Part shown: piece by piece, positions 1-8,229 of the stretch
Layout: each line of letters opens with the position of its first letter
Position numbering within the stretch: the stretch's first letter is position 1
Origin: Amycolatopsis thailandensis
Lineage (GTDB): Bacteria; Actinomycetota; Actinomycetes; Mycobacteriales; Pseudonocardiaceae
Length of the DNA stretch: 64,000 nucleotides
Direction: 5' to 3'
NCBI RefSeq assembly: GCF_002234405.1
Contig: NZ_NMQT01000008.1
Location: 34,973-98,972, forward strand
Notes under the pieces: model-generated
Databases searched by the model: none
Told to the model about the DNA's origin: nothing
The model's input: the letters and a program-made list of their open reading frames with translations, nothing else
Made by a program: the position numbers and the translations under genes

Positions 1-2044
1 TGTAGACAGCCAGCGCCTTGCTCAGCAGTGTCCGCGCCAGGGTGGGCTCGCCAGCAGTGATGGCGAGTTCGCCCTGGGCACGCCAGACGTTCGCCTGTCC
101 ATGGGGCGAACGCAGCCGGGTCATTTCGCTCAGCGCCTCGTCCAAGACCGACTGCGCCTGATCGACTTCCTCGGTCCGTCCCAGTGCGCGGCCCAGTTGC
201 CACAACGTGCGCGCGCGGTTGAATGGGTCGGTCTCGCGGAACTCCGCGAACCCTGTCAGCGCACGCTCCAGCAGCGCCACCGCACCGGAAGCATCACCAG
301 TGGCCAGCTGCGCGGTGCCCAGGTTGAGCAGTGTTTTGGCGATGTGCCGGGGTTTGCCTAGTGCCTCGAATATCCCCAAAGCTCTTGTGAAGTAGTCCGT
401 CGCGGCTGTGAGGTCATGTCGGGCGAGCGCGACGAAGCCCAAGCCCTCCAGGTTCCCGGCCGCGCCATGCCGATCGTCGATCTGTTCGCACAATTCCAGC
501 CCGTGCGTGAACTCGGTGGCTGCTTGCTCGAGCTTGCCGGTGTTGAGGTAGGCGAGCGCCAATCGCTTCAGCACCTTCGACTCGTAGTCGCGATTACCGA
601 GACGGCGCGCACAGTCCACCCCGATAAGATCGACGGTCAACCGGTCCTGGTGATGGCGTCGATAGTTGAACAGCGGCCACATCGCATCATCGAGATGCCA
701 GGCAAGGTCGTACAGTTCCCGCTCGGCCGCGTGCCGCACTGCCGCGACAAGCGCGACACGTTCACGCTCCAACCACTCCAGTGCGCCTTCGCGGCTGTTC
801 GGTAGATCCACCACTGGCGCTGTGCCGAGGAACCGGTAGGGATCCCGCGGACGCCGGTACGGAGTGATGACCCGATCAGCCGCCCGAGCCCCAGCCAAAT
901 ACCACTCCAACATTCGCCGTGTCGCGTCGTCCCGGCTCTCTCCGTCCTCATCTGCCACAGCTTTCTCACCGGCGTGCAAGCGGACGAGGTCGTGAAAGCG
1001 GTACCGGCCCTCATTGGTCTCGGTGAGCAAACTCGCGTCGACCAACGTCTCCAGCAAGCCCAGCGTGTCGTCCTCGGCGACGGTGAGTGCAGCGGCCGCT
1101 ACACCGGGCCCGAACTCTGGGCCAGGATGCAATCCGAGAAGCCGGTAACAGCGCGCGGCGCCCGCAGGAAGCTCGCGGTAGGACACATCGAACACCGGCT
1201 GCACCGCGAGATCCTCCTGGAGCGACAAACTCTTCAAACGCCGATGACCAGGTTCCAGCTCACGCAGCATCCGCCTCACCGGCCATTGAGGTCGCGACGC
1301 CAACCGTGCACCGGCAACCGATAGCGCCAACGGCAAACCACCGCACAACCGAGCCACCGACACCGCCGACGACAACTCGCCCGCCACACGATCCTCGCCG
1401 GCCAGATATCGCAACAGATCAGTGGACGCCTCCTCCGCCAACGGCGAGACCGAAAGCAGCTGGGCACCATCCACCGTGAGACCGGCCAGCTGCCACCGCG
1501 ACGTCACCACCACGACACAACGAGCCGACGCAGGCAGCAGCGGCCGAACCTGCGCAGCGGACACCGCATTGTCCAGCACGATCAACAACGCCCGGTCTCT
1601 GCTCAACGACCGGAACAGCGCGGCCCGCTCACCTGTCTCGCTCGGCACGCCATCGGGCGGGACACCCAAAGCCCGCAGGAACCGCCCCAGCACCTCGCCC
1701 GGCGCCACCGGGCCACCCAGATCGAACGCCCCCAAATTCACATACAGCTGCCCATCCGGGTAAGCCCCGTGAACTCGGTACGCCCATGAGACCGCCAACG
1801 CAGTCTTGCCCACCCCCCCAACACCCGCAAGCACGATCAGCGCTCGCCGGCCAGCCTGCCTGGCCACAGCGTGGTCCATCTGCGCCAAGTCAGCCGCCCG
1901 GCCCACTAAGGATGCAGGCGCCACGGGTAACTCTCGAACAACTGTAAGTAGCGGACCGCCATGCGAAACGGTTGTGTGGCTGTGTACCTCCCGATATTCC
2001 AGGCCCCCTAGCGCACTCGGCTTGGACACCTGCGCATGCTCCAT
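1..2044 (-). CDS. NB-ARC/TPR signal-transduction ATPase (C-terminus beyond window)
   Basis: The gene is read on the minus strand and leaves the window at its 3' end. A Walker A motif GVGGVGKT lies near residue 76, after a short N-terminal stretch. It is followed by NB-ARC-type segments (ALLIVLDNA, CGGLPLALSVAGARL) and then TPR-like helices such as GNLEGLGFVALARHDLTAATDY running to the edge. The architecture matches STAND ATPases, in which nucleotide-dependent oligomerisation is controlled by TPR ligand sensing. Unlike the gene upstream (2126-5197) it has no SARP/BTAD front end, so it looks like a shortened relative placed in tandem 82 bases downstream. ATG at 2044 is chosen; GTG at 2068 or 2086 and TTG at 2098 are in frame. 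The ligand or partner is unknown. Confidence 0.8.
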   Translation of the reverse strand, partial: MEHAQVSKPSALGGLEYREVHSHTTVSHGGPLLTVVRELPVAPASLVGRAADLAQMDHAVARQAGRRALIVLAGVGGVGKTALAVSWAYRVHGAYPDGQLYVNLGAFDLGGPVAPGEVLGRFLRALGVPPDGVPSETGERAALFRSLSRDRALLIVLDNAVSAAQVRPLLPASARCVVVVTSRWQLAGLTVDGAQLLSVSPLAEEASTDLLRYLAGEDRVAGELSSAVSVARLCGGLPLALSVAGARLASRPQWPVRRMLRELEPGHRRLKSLSLQEDLAVQPVFDVSYRELPAGAARCYRLLGLHPGPEFGPGVAAAALTVAEDDTLGLLETLVDASLLTETNEGRYRFHDLVRLHAGEKAVADEDGESRDDATRRMLEWYLAGARAADRVITPYRRPRDPYRFLGTAPVVDLPNSREGALEWLERERVALVAAVRHAAERELYDLAWHLDDAMWPLFNYRRHHQDRLTVDLIGVDCARRLGNRDYESKVLKRLALAYLNTGKLEQAATEFTHGLELCEQIDDRHGAAGNLEGLGFVALARHDLTAATDYFTRALGIFEALGKPRHIAKTLLNLGTAQLATGDASGAVALLERALTGFAEFRETDPFNRARTLWQLGRALGRTEEVDQAQSVLDEALSEMTRLRSPHGQANVWRAQGELAITAGEPTLARTLLSKALAVY

Positions 2045-2125
2045 ATTCGTTGTGTCGCAGCTATCCACCGCAGGCGCCCCCGTCACTAGCGGTTCCAATC
2101 ACCTCGCGTTGGCAGCCCAGCACTG

Positions 2126-5100
2126 TCACGAGTTCTCATCTACGTCTGACAACCACGAACGAATATTCGCAGCCGTGCGCTGGGCGCTGGGATCCGAAAA
2201 CACGGCGAGCAATTCCAACGCTTGTACCCAACTTCGGCGAGCGTCATCAATTCGATCCAAGCTCCGATATGCCCGGCCCATGTCGCCAAGCGTCGCACCC
2301 TCGGCGTGCGGGTCATTGACTTCGCGGCGGATGTCGAGTGCTTGCTTGTGATGGATGATGGCGTCGTCGAACTGCCCCAGTTCCCGGTGGATCTTCCCGA
2401 GGTTGTTCAGGGTCTGGCTTTCGCCGTGTCGGTCATTGATTTCGCGGCGGATGTCGAGTGCTTGCTCATAGAAAGTGACGGCGTCGTCGAACTGCTGCAG
2501 TTCCCGGTAGACGCCTCCGAGGTTGTTCAGCGTCCGGCCTTCGCCGTGTCGGTCATCAATTTCGCGGCGGATGTCGAGTGCTTGCTTGTGGCAGGTGATG
2601 GCGTCGTCGAAGCGCTGCAATTCATTGTAGATAATCCCAAGGTTGTCCAGCATCGCGCCTTCGCCGTGTCGGTCATTGATTTCGCGGCGGGCGTCGAGTG
2701 CTTGCTCATAACAAGTGACGGCATCGTCGAAGCGCCGCAGTTGCCGGTAAACGTTCCCAAGGTTTCCTAGTGTCTGGCCTTCGCCAAACCGATCATCGGC
2801 CTCGCGAGAAATTTCAATATCCTGTTCGTAGCAGGTGATGGCATCGTCGAACTGCCGCAATTCCTTGTAGACGATCCCGAGGTTGTTCAGGATCTGGCCT
2901 TCGCCGTGTCGGTCATTGACCTTGCGGCGGATGTCGAGTGCTTTCTTGTAGCAGGTGATGGCGTCGTCAAACCGTCGCAACTCCCAGTAGGCCACCCCGA
3001 GGTTGTTCAGTGACTTGCCCTCACCATTCCGATCATTGAGTTGACGGGCGGCGTCGAGGGCCAGCAGATGTGTTCCTACCCAGTCGTCCAAGTGCTTCTT
3101 TAGATAGAAGTAGTCGGTCAAACGGAAGCTAAGATCCCTTGCGTGGGTCTGATGTCCAGTCTCTGCGGCGAAGCGGACGGTTGCTATAAGGGTAGGCCGT
3201 TCGATATCGAGCCATCGCAGTGCGCTCTGGCGTGTGCTGAAGCGGTTCGAGCGGTTCTGTAAGGCGATCCGAGCGTTTAGGTGCTGGCCGGCGTCGGCGG
3301 TGACCGTGAGGTAATAGTTAAGGAGACGCTCTATTGCTTCATCGCGGTCGGCGTCGGGGTCGGTCTGCTGGAAGTGTTCGTGGGCGAACAGACGCATCAG
3401 GTCGTGGAGACGCCACCAGCCGCGAGGCTGGCCAAAATCGATCAGATGCGCTCGCTGCAGGTCGTTGAGCACTCGGCGTGTCTGCCGCACCGGTAGATCG
3501 GCGAGGGCTGCAGCTGCGTCGACACTGATCTGTTGCCCAGGGTTGATCGAGAGTAGCCGGTACAGCCGAGCTTGCGCCGAGGTGAGGGTGCGGTAGGACA
3601 GGCTGAAAGATACGCGAATGTCCAGCGAACCCACATAGTCGAGCGTTTCCAGTCGGGTCGTCTCATCAGCCAGGAGGCCAACCTCCTCCGCCAATGGCTG
3701 CTTAGGATCGGCCGCCAGCCGTGCTGCGGTGATCCGCAACGCCAACGGCAGGTACCCGCACAGCTTGACCAGTTGTGATGCCTGATCGGCATCTCGGGCA
3801 ACGCGATCATCGTCGGGATGCGCGACTCGCAGCATCTCTTCCAGCAGCGCGAGCGCCTCGTCCGGGGTAAGTACGGCAAGATCGATCAGGCGGGCGTCGA
3901 GATCGGCGAGCGTGTTTCGGCTGGTGACCAGCATGCGATGCACTCCGCCACCGGGCTGTAAGGAACGGACTTGTGCGCTGTCGGCGGCGTTGTCGGCCAC
4001 GACAAGCAGGCGCTGCCCTTCCCGGGCGCGGCTGGCTAGTTCTGTCCGGAATAGCGTCTCCCGACCAGGCAGGTCCGCAGGGATGTGCTCGTCGGCTATT
4101 CCGAGATCGCGCAACCAGGAACCCAGGATTTCAGTAGGTGGGACTGGGTGATGGTCGGGGTCATAACCACGCAGGTCGGCGAACAGAACCCCTCCGGGAA
4201 ACCATCCCGCGTCGCGGGCATCGTGAGCGGCCTGGATCGCCAGCGCGGTCTTGCCGATACCGCCCTGGCCAGCTACCGCAGAGACCACCACCAAGCTCTG
4301 CTCGTGGCCGGGCTGAAGTGCGTCCGCGAGCTGGGCGAGTTCGCTATCGCGCCCCACGAACACTGAGCGGAGCGGCAACCCGTCGAGGGCCGAGGGGGGA
4401 ACGAGTTGATGTTCACCATTCACGACCGCGGTACCTGCGGGCGTTTTTAAGGCAGTGTCTTCCCGCAGGATCGCCGCATGCAGCTCCTGCAGCATGCGGC
4501 CGGGGCCGATTCCGTCGATCTCATCCAGGCGCCGGTGGATCACCTGATACTCGGCTAGCGCTTCGGACCTGCGCCCGGCTCGATACAGTGCCAGCAGATG
4601 ATGATGGATCAATGTCTGATCGGCCGGCCATGTGCTCAGCGGCTTTCCGATCTTGTCGAGCACCTCCAGGTTTCGCCCGAGCGCCAGCTCGGCTTCCAGT
4701 AACAGACGCCACACCGCGTGGTGCTTCTCCTCCAGTACCTCTCGTTCACCGCTGACCCAACCGCCAGTCAGACCGTCCAAGGGGATGCCGCTCCACTGAC
4801 CCAAAGCTCTGTGTGTCTCGCTGATCACCTGATCGTGCAAACGATCGCGAGCTGCAGTCTGGGCGGCATGCAAGCCTTCGGTGAACTCGCGCAGGTCAAA
4901 CTCCACCTGCTCGTCAATCTGAAGCAGCCAGGCACCGACCCGCCGCGGCATACGGGCTGCACCGCCACACGCCCCGGTGACGATCGCACGGAGATCCGTG
5001 ACGTAACCACTGATCGAGTTCGGTGTAGGAACCTCGTCCGGCCATACCCGTCGTAAGATCGTTTCCCTCAGGACCGGGCGTCCCGCGTGCAGCAACAGGA

Positions 5101-5197
5101 GCGCCAGCATGCTTCGAATCTTCACCGATGTGATCGGTACACGTTCACCTCGGTCATCGAGGACACCCACTGGACCCAGAACCCGAAACCCTGCCAC
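2126..5197 (-). CDS. AfsR/SARP-type regulator: wHTH-BTAD-NB-ARC-TPR
   Basis: This 1023-residue protein has the full AfsR layout. An OmpR-like winged helix (start MAGFRVLGPVGVLDDRG) occupies residues 1-95, a bacterial transcriptional activation domain follows to about 250, an NB-ARC ATPase has Walker A AGQGGIGKT near 312, and at least seven TPRs fill about 700-970. AfsR-type proteins bind direct repeats next to a -35 box and recruit RNA polymerase, often for secondary metabolism. The GTG at 5197 is chosen because GGGGAGG lies 7 bases upstream and the domain starts there; the open frame extends to 5386 without supporting signals. The TPR array is unusually regular at the DNA level (see repeat entry). 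No metabolite cluster is in view, so the target is unknown. Confidence 0.85.
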   Translation of the reverse strand: MAGFRVLGPVGVLDDRGERVPITSVKIRSMLALLLLHAGRPVLRETILRRVWPDEVPTPNSISGYVTDLRAIVTGACGGAARMPRRVGAWLLQIDEQVEFDLREFTEGLHAAQTAARDRLHDQVISETHRALGQWSGIPLDGLTGGWVSGEREVLEEKHHAVWRLLLEAELALGRNLEVLDKIGKPLSTWPADQTLIHHHLLALYRAGRRSEALAEYQVIHRRLDEIDGIGPGRMLQELHAAILREDTALKTPAGTAVVNGEHQLVPPSALDGLPLRSVFVGRDSELAQLADALQPGHEQSLVVVSAVAGQGGIGKTALAIQAAHDARDAGWFPGGVLFADLRGYDPDHHPVPPTEILGSWLRDLGIADEHIPADLPGRETLFRTELASRAREGQRLLVVADNAADSAQVRSLQPGGGVHRMLVTSRNTLADLDARLIDLAVLTPDEALALLEEMLRVAHPDDDRVARDADQASQLVKLCGYLPLALRITAARLAADPKQPLAEEVGLLADETTRLETLDYVGSLDIRVSFSLSYRTLTSAQARLYRLLSINPGQQISVDAAAALADLPVRQTRRVLNDLQRAHLIDFGQPRGWWRLHDLMRLFAHEHFQQTDPDADRDEAIERLLNYYLTVTADAGQHLNARIALQNRSNRFSTRQSALRWLDIERPTLIATVRFAAETGHQTHARDLSFRLTDYFYLKKHLDDWVGTHLLALDAARQLNDRNGEGKSLNNLGVAYWELRRFDDAITCYKKALDIRRKVNDRHGEGQILNNLGIVYKELRQFDDAITCYEQDIEISREADDRFGEGQTLGNLGNVYRQLRRFDDAVTCYEQALDARREINDRHGEGAMLDNLGIIYNELQRFDDAITCHKQALDIRREIDDRHGEGRTLNNLGGVYRELQQFDDAVTFYEQALDIRREINDRHGESQTLNNLGKIHRELGQFDDAIIHHKQALDIRREVNDPHAEGATLGDMGRAYRSLDRIDDARRSWVQALELLAVFSDPSAQRTAANIRSWLSDVDENS
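2270..3070 (-). repeat. 120-bp tandem repeats encoding TPRs
   Basis: Inside the AfsR-type gene the DNA repeats with a 120-bp period, about seven units. The word GGTCATTGAYTTCGCGGCGG (plus strand) recurs near 2311, 2431, 2551, 2671 and 2911, with diverged copies near 2791 and 3031. Each unit encodes one 40-residue tetratricopeptide-like repeat (DDAITCYEQALDIRREINDR). Nucleotide conservation this high implies recent duplication or gene conversion of units, so repeat number may vary between strains. Confidence 0.9.
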
Positions 5198-5489
5198 CAA
5201 CAACCTCCCCGCTGGCAATGGCAACGCGACACCCCAGTGAACCACCAGAGACACGCTTTGGCCACAGTGAGTAATCGCTTGGCTTCCCGGTGCGCGAGTC
5301 GATTGGCAACGACCCATGGGACATAGTCGGCTGCTGACTGCCGTTGCGGTGCTAGCCGAAGACGTCACCACGACGTCGCCCACCAAACCAACGGCGAACC
5401 CAGAGGGCGCTGCCCGCTGCGGAGCTGGTGTAGACAGAACGACCTGTCCCAGCGAGCACAGGAAGGAGGCACGCGAGAGGACGACAGAT

Positions 5490-5732
5490 ATGGGCCCTGC
5501 AGTGGTAGTTGCCGTCGTGTCTGTGCTGGGGATGGTGGCGCGGGAGTTGATTGCTCTCTGGCGTTACCGGTTGCGCCGGGCCAGCGTCGAGCGTGTAGTG
5601 ACGATGATGGCGCCGGGCGGTCGTGTAATCGATCGAGACCCGGATGGAGCAGTCATCGAAGTCGATCTTCACGACATCGGTGCAGGTTCTGGCTCGGACG
5701 TTGGTGAATCCGCCGATCCCCCGGCAGCATGA
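5490..5732 (+). CDS. Small single-span membrane protein upstream of sigma factor
   Basis: Eighty residues. An N-terminal hydrophobic segment (residues 3-17, PAVVVAVVSVLGMVA) is followed by a basic stretch (RYRLRRASVER) and an acidic tail (IEVDLHDIGAGSGSDVGES), so it probably inserts once with a cytoplasmic C-terminus. ATG at 5490 follows GAGAGG 9 bases upstream. Its stop overlaps the start of the sigma factor (ATGA at 5729-5732), so the two are probably translationally coupled. I do not recognise a named family. A role linked to the sigma factor is only suggested by position. Confidence 0.65.
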   Translation: MGPAVVVAVVSVLGMVARELIALWRYRLRRASVERVVTMMAPGGRVIDRDPDGAVIEVDLHDIGAGSGSDVGESADPPAA

Positions 5733-6295
5733 CGGGTATGGCAGCGCCCAGTCCGCGACCCGATGAGTTTCCGGGAAGCTTCGAGGCGTTTTATCTTGCG
5801 ACTTTCGCGAAGACCTTCAACGCGTCCCGGCGCATGGCAGCTGGAGATACGCATCTGGCCCATGATGCGACGCAGGAGGCTTACCTCGTGATGCTGCGCC
5901 GATGGTCAGACAGGCAGCATCGATCGCAGGATGACAACCGGAAGTACGTGGCAGGCGTTGCGGCCAACAAGGTTATTGACGCGTATCGCCATCGTCACCG
6001 GCACGTCCAATTCGACGACGAGCTTGACGTGCCTGCAGACGGCGACCAGTACGCTGAGGTGCTCGACGACTTGACCCTGCTCGCCGCGGTCCGCACGCTC
6101 ATCGCGACGCAGCCACCGAGACGCCGGGCCGTGGCGACGCTCTACTTTCTGGCCGGCCTCGATTCTGCAGAGATTGCTGAGAGCTTGACCATGAGCGAAT
6201 CGACTGTGCGCACCCACATCCAGCGGCTTCGCAGCATACTGAAACCCCGCGTCGACCAGATCTCGCGGACAGACCAAGGTGGTGAAACGTCATGA
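5729..6295 (+). CDS. ECF-type RNA polymerase sigma factor
   Basis: The 188-residue protein has sigma region 2 at about residues 20-90 (AHDATQEAYLVMLRRW, NKVIDAYRHRHR) and a region 4 helix-turn-helix at about 130-175 (LDSAEIAESLTMSESTVRTHIQRLRSIL). There is no region 1.1 or 3, as expected for extracytoplasmic-function sigma factors. It is sandwiched by ATGA overlaps with the small membrane protein before it and the DUF349 protein after it, forming a three-gene unit. No canonical zinc anti-sigma factor (HxxxCxxC) is nearby, so control may act through the N-terminal part of the downstream protein. The target regulon cannot be read from this window. Confidence 0.85.
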   Translation: MTGMAAPSPRPDEFPGSFEAFYLATFAKTFNASRRMAAGDTHLAHDATQEAYLVMLRRWSDRQHRSQDDNRKYVAGVAANKVIDAYRHRHRHVQFDDELDVPADGDQYAEVLDDLTLLAAVRTLIATQPPRRRAVATLYFLAGLDSAEIAESLTMSESTVRTHIQRLRSILKPRVDQISRTDQGGETS

Positions 6296-7329
6296 CCGAG
6301 CAGCCCGACGCCATCCGGAATCTGGTGCAACGTGCCCACGAAACGGATCCAGAACTTCCCGAGGTCGACGCTAGTGCCGCCCTCGCGGATCTTCGCGCTC
6401 GCGCGCGTTCGGCGGCAAATGCGGAGCAAGCGCTGGCTTCGGCCAAGCAGGAGCGGGAAGAGGGGCGCGCGGCCGCTGTCGTCCGCAAGCAGAGGCTCCT
6501 CGGCGAGGTGGAGAAGCTGGCCGCCGAGTCGACTCAGTGGAAGGCCGCGGGCGACCGGTTACGGGCGATCCTGGACGAGTGGAAGACGATCAAGGATGTC
6601 GACCGGGAGATCGACGACGAACTGTGGAAGCGGCTCTCCGAGGCCCGCGAGATATTCAACCGGCGGCGTGGCTCGCTTTTCGCTGAACTGGACAAGCGGC
6701 GCGCGGGCGCCAAGAACCGCAAGGAAGAACTGATCGCCGAGGCCGAAGTATTGGCGGAGTCCTCGGAGTGGGGTGACGCGGCGGGCCGGTACAAGGCCCT
6801 GATGGCCGAGTGGAGGGTGGCTGGTCGCGTGCCCACAGACAGCGACGAGGCGCTCTGGCAGCGGTTCCGCGCCGCGCAGGACAAGTTCTTCGCCCGCCGG
6901 TCTTCGGTGTTCTCCGAGCGGGACGCCGAGTTCTCGGCCAACGCGCAGCAGAAGGAAGAGCTGCTCGTCGAGGCCGAGAAGATCGACCCGGCCGCGAACC
7001 TCGACGGCGCGAAGCAGCACCTACGCCGCATCCAGGAGCAGTGGGACGAGATCGGCAAGGTCCCGCGCGAGCGCATCCGCGAGCTGGACGGGCGGCTGAA
7101 GGCCGTGCAGGACGCGGTCAAGTCGGCCGAGGACAGCAAGTGGCGGCGGACCGACCCGGAGGCCCAGGCCAGGGCGGCGCAGTTCCGCGAGCGGGTCGAG
7201 CAGTTCGAGTCGCAGGCGGCGAAGGCCCGTGCGGCGGGCGACGAGCGGCGCGCGAAGAAGGCGGACGAGCAGGCCGCTCAGTGGCGTGAGTGGCTCGAAG
7301 CGGCTGAAGCGGTCAGCGTGGACGAGTGA
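6292..7329 (+). CDS. DUF349-repeat coiled-coil protein with a substituted N-terminus
   Basis: The 345-residue protein is almost entirely charged helix. Residues about 55 to 340 match tandem DUF349 repeats (TQWKAAGDRLRAILDEWK, SSEWGDAAGRYKALMAEW, DGAKQHLRRIQEQWDEIGKV) and end in the usual QFRERVEQFESQAAKARAAG region. Actinobacterial DUF349 proteins as I remember them are over 400 residues with a long N-terminal region. Here the first 50 residues are short and unlike that (PDAIRNLVQRAHETDPELPE). The ATG overlaps the sigma stop (ATGA at 6292). This looks like an ORF that once followed the sigma factor, now joined to the back of a DUF349 gene. The cellular role of DUF349 proteins is poorly defined. 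Confidence 0.75.
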   Translation: MTEQPDAIRNLVQRAHETDPELPEVDASAALADLRARARSAANAEQALASAKQEREEGRAAAVVRKQRLLGEVEKLAAESTQWKAAGDRLRAILDEWKTIKDVDREIDDELWKRLSEAREIFNRRRGSLFAELDKRRAGAKNRKEELIAEAEVLAESSEWGDAAGRYKALMAEWRVAGRVPTDSDEALWQRFRAAQDKFFARRSSVFSERDAEFSANAQQKEELLVEAEKIDPAANLDGAKQHLRRIQEQWDEIGKVPRERIRELDGRLKAVQDAVKSAEDSKWRRTDPEAQARAAQFRERVEQFESQAAKARAAGDERRAKKADEQAAQWREWLEAAEAVSVDE

Positions 7330-7834
7330 GCACAAGATCTATATTGAGGGGTATGTCGATGCTGGCGCGGCCAGGTCGACAAGGCGCTCGACCCAAAGGC
7401 TGCTTTTCCTGAGCGTATCGAAGCGGGCTCGAACCCGACCGCTCTCTTTCGAGACCTGAATCGCCAAGCCTGTCGCAGGGGCCACGTCGTCTCCGATTGG
7501 GCTCCGTTGCTGCCGTAGAGCCCGACACGGGGCGACACAGAACGGCACTCGTCCCCGGCGAAGACTGGCGTTGACCTGCACAAACTGGCAGAATTTGGTA
7601 CTGAACACCACTAGGTAACATGGCTGAGCTGGGGACTTTTAATCCGAGGGAATCTGCAACTCATCGGCGTTGACGGGTTTGTGCGGCTGTGAGGGTCACG
7701 GGTAGACCACCCGGTCGGGTTACATAGCTGGAGCAGACGATGTGACCCCATTTGACGTGGCGTGCTCCAGATTTGCTCCAGCTACTGAACAGTAACTGAA
7801 GTTCGCCGTGCCAATTCTCAAAGTTAGCGAGAGC
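7330..7834. other. Intergenic stretch without a convincing gene; local inverted repeats
   Basis: No reading frame here has protein-like character or a ribosome site. An inverted repeat AGCTGGAGCA (7726-7735) / TGCTCCAGCT (7774-7783), with an extra TGCTCCAG at 7763-7770, lies downstream of the tRNA terminator. A T-arm-like piece (GCGGGCTCGAACCCGAC, 7423-7439) has no matching cloverleaf. The composition is less GC-rich than the flanks, as expected for a worn integration scar next to a tRNA, but no integrase is recognisable. Confidence 0.5.
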
Positions 7835-7874
7835 AAAAAACCGCCCTACCTCGGCAAACTTGCCAAGTGGGCGG
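7835..7874 (-). terminator. Rho-independent terminator of tRNA-Ala
   Basis: On the minus strand CCGCCC (7874-7869) and GGGCGG (7846-7841) pair around an inner GGCAA/TTGCC stem, followed directly by six T residues (7840-7835). It sits 14 bases past the tRNA 3' end. Confidence 0.85.
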
Positions 7875-7887
7875 TGTTTCGTCACTG

Positions 7888-7960
7888 TGGAGCTAAGGGG
7901 ACTCGAACCCCTGACCCCCTCACTGCCAGTGAGGTGCGCTACCAGCTGCGCCATAGCCCC
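7888..7960 (-). tRNA. tRNA-Ala(GGC)
   Basis: Read on the minus strand, the 73 bases fold as a standard cloverleaf: acceptor GGGGCTA/TAGCTCC, D-arm GCGC-AGCTGGTA-GCGC, anticodon stem CCTCA/TGAGG with loop CTGGCAG, and T-arm AGGGGTTCGAGTCCCCT. The anticodon is GGC, reading GCC alanine codons, which are very common in this genome. Discriminator base is A and CCA is not encoded. Confidence 0.95.
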
Positions 7961-8102
7961 GGAGCGAAGTTGTACTCCGCATCTCGTGTGTCCATACATT
8001 ACACCGCCCGCGGAGGCCGTTCACGCGGGGGTCACTCTACGCGGTCTCGATCGTCGGAACTGGTGCTGACCTGCATCTTTGAGCCTTATTTTTAGACGTG
8101 TA

Positions 8103-8131
8103 TTGACTCCGCGTGTGACCGCCGTTACGTT
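8103..8131 (+). promoter_or_regulatory. Candidate sigma-70-type promoter of the ricin-domain gene
   Basis: TTGACT (8103-8108) and TACGTT (8126-8131) are separated by 17 bases and lie about 100 bases before the start of the secreted ricin-domain protein, with no other gene between. Confidence 0.5.
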
Positions 8132-8229
8132 TTCGACCATCGTGACGCCGAGGTCCCCGCCCGCTACGCCGCGTCTCCACTGGGCTCCGCCTCAGCTCGC
8201 CCTGCCCGAATGACGCGGAGGAGGTCCTG

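Noticed and set aside
2270..3070. Regular repeats that could suggest a CRISPR array
   Set aside because: The 120-bp period is a multiple of three and encodes TPRs inside one long reading frame; there are no unique spacers.
7423..7439. T-arm-like segment suggesting a second tRNA
   Set aside because: No acceptor, anticodon or D-arm can be folded around it on either strand.
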